Assembly: GCF_035917575.1 (NCBI RefSeq)
Contig: NZ_CP109090.1
Coordinates: forward strand, 4,278,001-4,342,000
Origin: Streptomyces sp. NBC_01788
Lineage (GTDB): Bacteria; Actinomycetota; Actinomycetes; Streptomycetales; Streptomycetaceae
Direction of reading: 5' to 3'
Length of the DNA: 64,000 nt
Numbering within the stretch: the stretch's first letter is position 1; each line of letters opens with the position of its first letter. Positions 58,021 to 64,000 of this stretch are shown piece after piece. The position numbers and the translations under genes were made by a program. Below the pieces are notes generated by a model that saw only the letters and a list, made by a program, of their open reading frames with translations, was not told the DNA's origin and did not search any database.

Positions 58021-60879
58021 TTGTCCCCGACCAGCGAGACCGCACAGGGCGGCCGCCGACTCGTCATCGTCGAGTCGCCTGCCAAGGCGAAGACGATCAA
58101 GGGCTACCTCGGCCCCGGCTACATCGTCGAGGCGAGCGTCGGGCACATCCGCGACCTTCCCAGCGGCGCCGCGGAGGTGCCCGAGAAGTACACCGGCGAG
58201 GTCCGCCGCCTCGGTGTGGACGTGGAACACGACTTCCAGCCGATCTATGTCGTCAACGCGGACAAGAAGGCCCAGGTCAAGAAGCTCAAGGATCTGCTGA
58301 AGGAGTCCGACGAGCTGTTCCTCGCCACCGATGAGGACCGCGAGGGCGAGGCCATCGCCTGGCACCTTCAGGAGGTGCTCAAGCCGAAGATCCCGGTCAA
58401 GCGGATGGTCTTCCACGAGATCACCAAGGACGCCATCCGGGAGGCGGTCGCCAACCCGCGCCAGCTCAACCAGCGGCTGGTCGACGCCCAGGAGACCCGG
58501 CGCATCCTCGACCGCCTCTACGGCTACGAGGTCTCGCCCGTGCTGTGGAAGAAGGTCATGCCGCGGCTGTCGGCGGGCCGGGTCCAGTCCGTCGCGACAC
58601 GGCTCGTGGTCGAGCGGGAGCGCGAGCGCATGGCGTTCCGCTCCGCCGCGTACTGGGACCTGACCGGCACCTTCGCGACCGGCCGCGCGGGCGACCCGAG
58701 CGACCCGTCGTCGCTGGTCGCACGCCTGCAGACCGTCGACGGCAGGCGCGTCGCGCAGGGCCGCGACTTCGACTCCCTGGGCCGGCTCAAGAACGAGAGC
58801 ATCCTCCACCTCGACGAGGCGAACGCCCGTGCGCTAGCCGCCGCCCTGGAGGACACCCGCTTCTCCGTCCGCTCGGTCGAGTCCAAGCCGTACCGCCGCT
58901 CGCCGTACGCCCCGTTCCGTACGACGACGCTCCAGCAGGAGGCCAGCCGCAAGCTCGGCTTCGGGGCGAAGGCGACCATGCAGATCGCGCAGAAGCTGTA
59001 CGAGAACGGCTTCATCACGTACATGCGTACGGACTCCACGACCCTGAGCGACACGGCGATCGCCGCCGCGCGCGCCCAGGTCACCCACCTCTACGGCGCC
59101 GACTACCTGCCGCCGCAGCCCCGTACGTACGCCGGCAAGGTCAAGAACGCGCAGGAGGCGCACGAGGCGATCCGTCCTTCGGGTGATCGTTTCCGCACGC
59201 CCGCCGAGACGTCCCTGACCGGCGACCAGTTCAAGCTCTACGAGCTGATCTGGAAGCGGACGGTCGCCTCCCAGATGAAGGACGCGACCGGCAACAGCGT
59301 GACCGTGCGGATCGGCGGCACCGCGGCCGACGGCCGGGACGTGGAGTTCAGCGCCTCCGGCAAGACGATCACCTTCCACGGCTTCCTCAAGGCGTACGTC
59401 GAGGGCGCCGACGACCCCAACGCCGAGCTCGACGACCGCGAGCGCCGGCTGCCCCAGGTCGGCGAGGGCGACGCGCTCACGGCCGAGGAGATCACGGTCG
59501 ACGGCCACGCCACCAAGCCCCCGGCCCGTTACACCGAGGCCAGCCTGGTCAAGGAGCTGGAGGAGCGCGAGATCGGCCGCCCGTCGACGTACGCGTCGAT
59601 CATCGGCACGATCCTCGACCGCGGCTACGTCTTCAAGAAGGGCACGGCTCTCGTGCCGTCCTTCCTGTCCTTCGCCGTGGTCAACCTCCTGGAGAAGCAC
59701 TTCGGGCGGCTCGTCGACTACGACTTCACCGCCAGGATGGAGGACGACCTCGACCGCATCGCGCGCGGTGAGGCGAAGGCCGTGCCGTGGCTGAAGCGCT
59801 TCTACTTCGGCGAGACGGCGTCCGGCAGCGGCCCCGGCGGCGCCGCCGAGGCCGGCAACGGCGACGGGGACCACCTCGGCGGCCTCAAGGAGCTGGTGAC
59901 GGACCTGGGCGCCATCGACGCGCGCGAGGTGTCGTCGTTCCCGGTCGGCAACGACATCGTGCTGCGGGTCGGCCGATACGGCCCGTACATCGAGCGCGGT
60001 GAGAAGGAGACCGACACCCACCAGCGCGCCGACATCCCGGACGACCTGGCCCCCGACGAGCTGTCCGTCGAGTTCGCCGAGGAACTGCTCGCCAGGCCGA
60101 GCGGCGACTTCGAACTGGGCGCCGACCCGGCCACCGGCCACACGATCGTCGCCAAGGACGGCCGCTACGGCCCGTACGTCACCGAGGTGCTCCCCGAGGG
60201 CACCCGGAAGACCGGCAAGAACGCGGTCAAGGCGCGTACGGCCTCGCTGTTCAAGTCGATGTCCCTGGACACGGTCACCCTGGACGACGCCCTGAAGCTC
60301 ATGTCGCTGCCGCGTGTCGTCGGCGCCGACGCGGAGGGCCAGGAGATCACCGCGCAGAACGGCCGCTACGGTCCGTACCTGAAGAAGGGAACGGACTCGC
60401 GTTCCCTGCAGTCCGAGGACCAGCTCTTCACGATCACGCTGGAAGAGGCGCTGGCGATCTACGCCCAGCCCAAGCAGCGGGGCCGCGCGGCCGCCAAGCC
60501 GCCGCTGAAGGAGCTCGGCGCCGACCCGGTCAGCGGCAAGCCGGTCGTGGTGAAGGACGGCCGCTTCGGCCCGTACGTCACCGACGGCGAGACCAACGCG
60601 ACTCTGCGCTCCGGCGACAGCGTCGAGGCGATCACCCCGGAGCGCGGTTTCGAGCTCCTCGCCGAGAAGCGCGCGAAGAGCCCGGCCAAGAAGACCGCGA
60701 AGAAGGCCGCCGCCAAGAAGACGACGGCGAAGAAGACGGCGTCCACGGCGGCGAAGAAGACCGCGGCGAAGAAGACGACCACCGCCAAGAAGACGGTGGC
60801 GAAGAAGACCACCGCGAAGAAGACCACCGCGAAGAAGACCACCGCGAAGGCGACGGCCGCCGAGGCGGCGGAGGACTGA
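58021..60879 (+). CDS. topA: DNA topoisomerase I with Lys/Ala-rich C-terminal tail
   Basis: 952 residues from TTG 58021 (GGAGAGAAG upstream). TOPRIM: VIVESPAKAKTIKGYLG (Glu near 16) and TDEDREGEAIAWHL (about 103). Active-site Tyr334 is in FITYMRTDST. KELEEREIGRPSTYASII and later repeated GRYGPYV units in the C-terminal DNA-binding repeats are present. The last 60 residues are KKTAKK, AAKKTT repeats, histone H1-like. It relaxes negative supercoils; in Streptomyces this enzyme is very processive and the Lys tail is needed for that. TTGACA at 57911 might be a -35. Confidence 0.97.
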   Translation: MSPTSETAQGGRRLVIVESPAKAKTIKGYLGPGYIVEASVGHIRDLPSGAAEVPEKYTGEVRRLGVDVEHDFQPIYVVNADKKAQVKKLKDLLKESDELFLATDEDREGEAIAWHLQEVLKPKIPVKRMVFHEITKDAIREAVANPRQLNQRLVDAQETRRILDRLYGYEVSPVLWKKVMPRLSAGRVQSVATRLVVERERERMAFRSAAYWDLTGTFATGRAGDPSDPSSLVARLQTVDGRRVAQGRDFDSLGRLKNESILHLDEANARALAAALEDTRFSVRSVESKPYRRSPYAPFRTTTLQQEASRKLGFGAKATMQIAQKLYENGFITYMRTDSTTLSDTAIAAARAQVTHLYGADYLPPQPRTYAGKVKNAQEAHEAIRPSGDRFRTPAETSLTGDQFKLYELIWKRTVASQMKDATGNSVTVRIGGTAADGRDVEFSASGKTITFHGFLKAYVEGADDPNAELDDRERRLPQVGEGDALTAEEITVDGHATKPPARYTEASLVKELEEREIGRPSTYASIIGTILDRGYVFKKGTALVPSFLSFAVVNLLEKHFGRLVDYDFTARMEDDLDRIARGEAKAVPWLKRFYFGETASGSGPGGAAEAGNGDGDHLGGLKELVTDLGAIDAREVSSFPVGNDIVLRVGRYGPYIERGEKETDTHQRADIPDDLAPDELSVEFAEELLARPSGDFELGADPATGHTIVAKDGRYGPYVTEVLPEGTRKTGKNAVKARTASLFKSMSLDTVTLDDALKLMSLPRVVGADAEGQEITAQNGRYGPYLKKGTDSRSLQSEDQLFTITLEEALAIYAQPKQRGRAAAKPPLKELGADPVSGKPVVVKDGRFGPYVTDGETNATLRSGDSVEAITPERGFELLAEKRAKSPAKKTAKKAAAKKTTAKKTASTAAKKTAAKKTTTAKKTVAKKTTAKKTTAKKTTAKATAAEAAED

Positions 60880-60887
60880 TCGCGCGG

Positions 60888-60947
60888 CGGATCCGTCACG
60901 GCTCCTCTCCGGAGGACCGGTCGCACCACGGATCCCTCACGGCTCCT
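60888..60947. repeat. Direct repeat after topA
   Basis: CGGATCCGTCACGGCTCCT (60888-60906) and the same with one change at 60929-60947; they lie just before a terminator. Origin unknown. Confidence 0.7.
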
Positions 60948-60956
60948 TTGCAAAAG

Positions 60957-60991
60957 GCACGCCCCGGCATCACTTTGGTGTCGGGGCGTGC
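60957..60991 (+). terminator. Terminator after topA
   Basis: GCACGCCCCG (60957-60966) with CGGGGCGTGC (60982-60991); the loop can pair further. Confidence 0.8.
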
Positions 60992-61044
60992 GCACCTCCG
61001 GTCGGTCACTCCGAGCTGTCGGTGCGTCCCGATAGGCTGAACGC

Positions 61045-64000
61045 ATGACGCGAGCCGAGCAGCCAACGGCCCACACCTCCACACCCGACGACGCGCTCCT
61101 CACCGATTCCCGCGAGCGTGCCGTCCGCGCCCTGCTGCGTCGGCCGCAGTTGCGGCGGCTGTGGAGCGCCCAACTGGCCGAAGGCGTCGGGGACACCCTC
61201 GCGCTCCTGGTCCTGGTCGTCCTCGCCCTCCAGGCGGCGGCCGTCACCGGCTCTTTCGGCGGTGGCTACCGGGGCGTGGCCTTCGCAGTGGCGACGGTCT
61301 TCGGAGTGCGCGTCCTGGCGACGCTGTTCTTCGGCGCGGTCCTCCTCGGACCGCTCACCTCGCTCACCTCCCAGGAGGGGCCGCTCGACCGGCGCTGGAC
61401 CATGGTCGGCGCCGACGGCCTGCGTGCCGCCCTGCTGATCGTCGCCCCGCTGTGGATCGACTGGACGCCGGACAACGCCCTGGTCCTCCTCCTGGTCACC
61501 GCCTTCGTGACCGGGGCCGCCGAGCGCCTCTGGAGCGTGTGTCGGGACGGCGCGGCCCCCGCGCTGCTGCCCGCCCCGCCCCCGGAGGGCGCCACGGTGC
61601 GCCCGCTGCCGGACCACATGGACGCCCTGCGCCGCCTGTCGCTGCGGACCACCTTCCTGGCGGTCCCGCTGGCGGCCGCTGCCCTGATCGCCGCCTCCCT
61701 GGTCAACAACCTCCTGGGCACCGCAGTCGCCTGGTTCGACCAGCACCAGGCGGCCCTCGGCGCGTACGTCGCGGCCGGACTGTTCGCCGCCTCCCTGTCC
61801 GTGCTGACCTACCTGGAACTGCCGGGTACCCGCACCCCGCGCCCGCGCTCGCCGCTGGAGGGACTGCGCCGCCCGAAGACGGGTTCAGGTGTCGACAAGG
61901 GCCGCACGGGTGCCGTGCCGCTTCTCGTGCTCGCCTGCGCGTCCGTCGCCGGGGCCATCGCGGCCGCCGTCGCCGTCTGCGTGCTGCACGCCACGGACCT
62001 GCACGGCGGTCCGGTGCTGTACGGGCTGGCGGTGCTCGCCCTGACCGGTGGTGTCGCGGTCGGCATCCGTACGGCGCCGAAGGCGCTGGTCTCCCTGTCG
62101 CGGCGACGGCTGCTGGCCCTGACGATCGCCCTCACCGGCGTCGCCCTGCTCGCCGCCGGGCTGGTCCCCGACGTCACCACGGTCCTGCTGATCCTCGCGC
62201 TGGCCGGCGTGAGCGCGGGCGCCGCCGCCAACACCGGGCACACGCTGCTCGACCAGGAGGCCGAGGACTACCGCAAGCCGCGCATGACCGAGCACCTGCA
62301 CGCGGTGGTGCGCGTCTTCGTGGCGCTCGGTGTCGTGCTCGCCCCCGTGGTCGCGGCCGGGATCGGCCCGCACCGGCTCCAGGACGGCCGGTTCGTGTTC
62401 GCGCACGGCGGCGCCGCGTTCACGCTGATGCTGGTCGGCGCGCTGCTGCTGCCGGTGGCCGCGCTGGTCCTCGCCAAGGTCGACGACCGCTCCGGCGTAC
62501 CGCTGCGGCAGGACCTCGTCGACGCCCTGCGGGGCGGCGACGACCCGGTGACGGCCCCGGCGGAGTCCGGGTTCTTCATCGCCCTGGAGGGCGGTGACGG
62601 CGCCGGCAAGTCCACGCAGGCCGAGGCGCTCGCCGACTGGATCAGGTCCAAGGGCCACGAGGTCGTCCTCACCCGCGAGCCGGGTGCCACTCCTGTGGGC
62701 AAGCGGCTGCGCTCGATCCTGCTGGACGTGTCCTCGCAGGGGCTGTCCCACCGCGCGGAGGCCCTGCTGTACGCCGCCGACCGCGCGGAGCACGTCGACA
62801 CGGTCGTACGGCCCGCGCTGAAGCGGGGCGCCGTGGTGATCACCGACCGGTACATCGACTCCTCCGTCGCCTACCAGGGCGCGGGCCGCGACCTGTCCCC
62901 GACCGAGATCGCGCGGATCTCCCGCTGGGCGACGAACGGTCTTGTGCCGCATCTGACGGTCCTGCTGGACGTCTCGCCGGAGACCGCCCGGGAGCGGTTC
63001 ACGGAGGCGCCCGACCGTCTGGAGTCGGAGCCGGCCGAGTTCCACGCGCGCGTGCGGTCCGGTTTCCTGGCGCTGGCCGCCGCCGACCCCGGCCGCTACC
63101 TCGTTGTGGACGCCGGGCAGGAGCCGGAGGCGGTGACCACGGTCGTCCGGCACCGGCTCGACCAGATGCTGCCGCTGTCCGAGGCCGAGCTGAAGGCGCA
63201 GAAGGAAGCGCGCAGGAAGGCCGAGGAGGAGGCGCGCCGCAAGGCCGAGGAGGAGGCCCGGCGCAAGGCCGAGGAGGAGCGCCAGGAGCGCGAACGCCAG
63301 GAGCAGCTGGCCCGGCTGCGCGCCGAGGAGGAGGAGCGCAAGCGGCGCGAGCTGGAGGAGGCGCAGCGGCGCGAGGCGGAGCGGCAGGCCGAGGAGGCCC
63401 GGCTGCGCGCCGAGGAGGCCCGCCGCAAGGCCGAGGAGGAACAGGCCCGGCTGCTCGCGGAGGAGCGGGCACGGGCGGAGGCCGAGGCGCGCCGCAAGGC
63501 CGAGGAGGAGCAGCGGCGTCTGCAGGCCGAGGAGGAGGAGCGGCTGCGCGCCGAGGCCGAGGCGCGGCGGATGGAGAAGCAGCGCAAGGCGGAGGAGGCC
63601 CTGCGCCGGGCCGAGGAGGCCCGGCGGGCGGCGGAGCAGGCAGCGGCCACCGCGCAGACGGGTCCGCGCCGGTCCACGGAGCCCTCGGCCGCGGCGGTGC
63701 CGCCGGAGGCGATGACCGTGCCGACGCCGGTGGTGACGCCGACGAACGCGTCGGGCGGGCCCGTGGACGAGACCGCGGTGCTGCCGCCGGTGCGGGACGA
63801 GCGGCCGGCCGGTGAGCCTTCGGGCGAGGGCTCGGAGCGGGGCACGGGCCGGGGCTCGGACCAGGCCAGGGGCCGTGGCTCGGGCGAGGACTCCCGTGGG
63901 ATGTCGCGTGGGCCGGCGGAGTCGGGGCGGCCGCGGACGGCTGGTGAGTCGGAGTCCGAGGTGACCGCGAAGCTGCCGAAGCCCGTGGTGGCGCCGGGCG
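61045..64000 (+). CDS. tmk: MFS-like membrane domain fused to thymidylate kinase (runs off window)
   Basis: At least 985 residues from ATG 61045, with no stop before the window end. Residues 30-485 make about twelve membrane helices of an MFS-like fold. The kinase starts at about 510: FFIALEGGDGAGKSTQAEAL (Walker A, Lys522), VLTREPGATPVGKRLRSIL, AEALLYAADRAEHV and ITDRYIDSSVAYQGAGRDL, which are full TMK motifs. A Glu/Arg/Lys/Ala coiled coil (about 712-870; RRKAEEEARRKAEEE repeats) and a disordered tail follow. It phosphorylates dTMP to dTDP. Fusion of transporter and TMK is a streptomycete feature; the partner of the membrane part is unknown. Confidence 0.93.
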   Translation, partial: MTRAEQPTAHTSTPDDALLTDSRERAVRALLRRPQLRRLWSAQLAEGVGDTLALLVLVVLALQAAAVTGSFGGGYRGVAFAVATVFGVRVLATLFFGAVLLGPLTSLTSQEGPLDRRWTMVGADGLRAALLIVAPLWIDWTPDNALVLLLVTAFVTGAAERLWSVCRDGAAPALLPAPPPEGATVRPLPDHMDALRRLSLRTTFLAVPLAAAALIAASLVNNLLGTAVAWFDQHQAALGAYVAAGLFAASLSVLTYLELPGTRTPRPRSPLEGLRRPKTGSGVDKGRTGAVPLLVLACASVAGAIAAAVAVCVLHATDLHGGPVLYGLAVLALTGGVAVGIRTAPKALVSLSRRRLLALTIALTGVALLAAGLVPDVTTVLLILALAGVSAGAAANTGHTLLDQEAEDYRKPRMTEHLHAVVRVFVALGVVLAPVVAAGIGPHRLQDGRFVFAHGGAAFTLMLVGALLLPVAALVLAKVDDRSGVPLRQDLVDALRGGDDPVTAPAESGFFIALEGGDGAGKSTQAEALADWIRSKGHEVVLTREPGATPVGKRLRSILLDVSSQGLSHRAEALLYAADRAEHVDTVVRPALKRGAVVITDRYIDSSVAYQGAGRDLSPTEIARISRWATNGLVPHLTVLLDVSPETARERFTEAPDRLESEPAEFHARVRSGFLALAAADPGRYLVVDAGQEPEAVTTVVRHRLDQMLPLSEAELKAQKEARRKAEEEARRKAEEEARRKAEEERQERERQEQLARLRAEEEERKRRELEEAQRREAERQAEEARLRAEEARRKAEEEQARLLAEERARAEAEARRKAEEEQRRLQAEEEERLRAEAEARRMEKQRKAEEALRRAEEARRAAEQAAATAQTGPRRSTEPSAAAVPPEAMTVPTPVVTPTNASGGPVDETAVLPPVRDERPAGEPSGEGSERGTGRGSDQARGRGSGEDSRGMSRGPAESGRPRTAGESESEVTAKLPKPVVAPG

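Noticed and set aside
60670..60870. Repeats at the topA end as a tandem-repeat element
   Set aside because: They encode the Lys/Ala/Thr tail and stay in frame up to the stop.

Overview
The window is a very GC-rich actinobacterial chromosome segment, almost certainly from a Streptomyces. The reasons are strong G/C bias in third codon positions, many GTG/TTG starts and 4-bp stop/start overlaps, and a set of genes in the order known from Streptomyces coelicolor: a large PBP, wblA, two ArsA-like ATPases, crp, nth, marP-like protease, nhaA, acs, Tad-pilus genes, a helicase, bldG, hppA, topA and a thymidylate kinase fusion. The right three quarters is conserved core chromosome. The left quarter (about 1-15.4 kb) is more accessory in character.

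Left accessory part. It opens with the end of a membrane anti-sigma factor. A leftward cassette follows, made of a tiny Gly/His-rich peptide, an ABC exporter and a small Ser/Thr kinase. Next come a split YeeE/YedE-type sulfur transporter with a Cys-containing partner, a deletion scar joining two truncated regulator genes head to head (XRE/DUF5753-DUF397 and an ATP-binding protein), a DUF318 permease with its TIGR03943 partner, and a cation exchanger followed by an EF-hand protein. A VapBC toxin-antitoxin pair and a decayed integrated element then lie beside tRNA-Pro(CGG). The 3' end of that tRNA is exactly duplicated at 12282-12323, and a third, degenerate fragment lies at 11280-11297. The element holds a Uma2-type nuclease-like gene, an unrecognised gene and the C-terminal remnant of a tyrosine integrase.

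Core part. From 15.4 to 41.4 kb there are envelope and housekeeping genes: a Pr6Pr-type membrane protein, a metallophosphoesterase, a YqeY protein, a PBP, WblA, the paired ArsA ATPases, DUF4177/RidA/Nudix/MBL proteins, Crp with a Crp-like operator, endonuclease III, a CoA-type Nudix, a MarP-like protease, an epoxide-hydrolase-like enzyme, a holin-like membrane protein, NhaA, acetyl-CoA synthetase, a SulP transporter, a lipoprotein, a CooC/ParA-like ATPase and a degenerate Fic protein. From 41.8 to 51.1 kb is the conserved actinobacterial 'helicase/secretion neighbourhood': HAD hydrolase, 6C RNA, Ssd/CpaE, TadA, TadB, TadC, pilin-like DUF4244, TadE, a TadG-like protein, and the divergent helicase facing it. 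From 51.2 kb come bldG and its anti-sigma partner, the proton-pumping pyrophosphatase, a lipoprotein, a methyltransferase, topA and the MFS-thymidylate kinase fusion, which runs off the end.

Functional themes are developmental control (WblA, BldG, Crp, Ssd), Tad-type secretion or pilus assembly next to a 6C RNA, membrane energetics (HppA, NhaA, cation exchanger) and DNA topology and repair (TopA and Nth, both with Lys/Ala-rich tails). The least explained parts are the kinase-exporter-Gly/His-peptide cassette and the layered tRNA-Pro integration site. All functional calls rest on motifs and remembered family knowledge; no database search was run.
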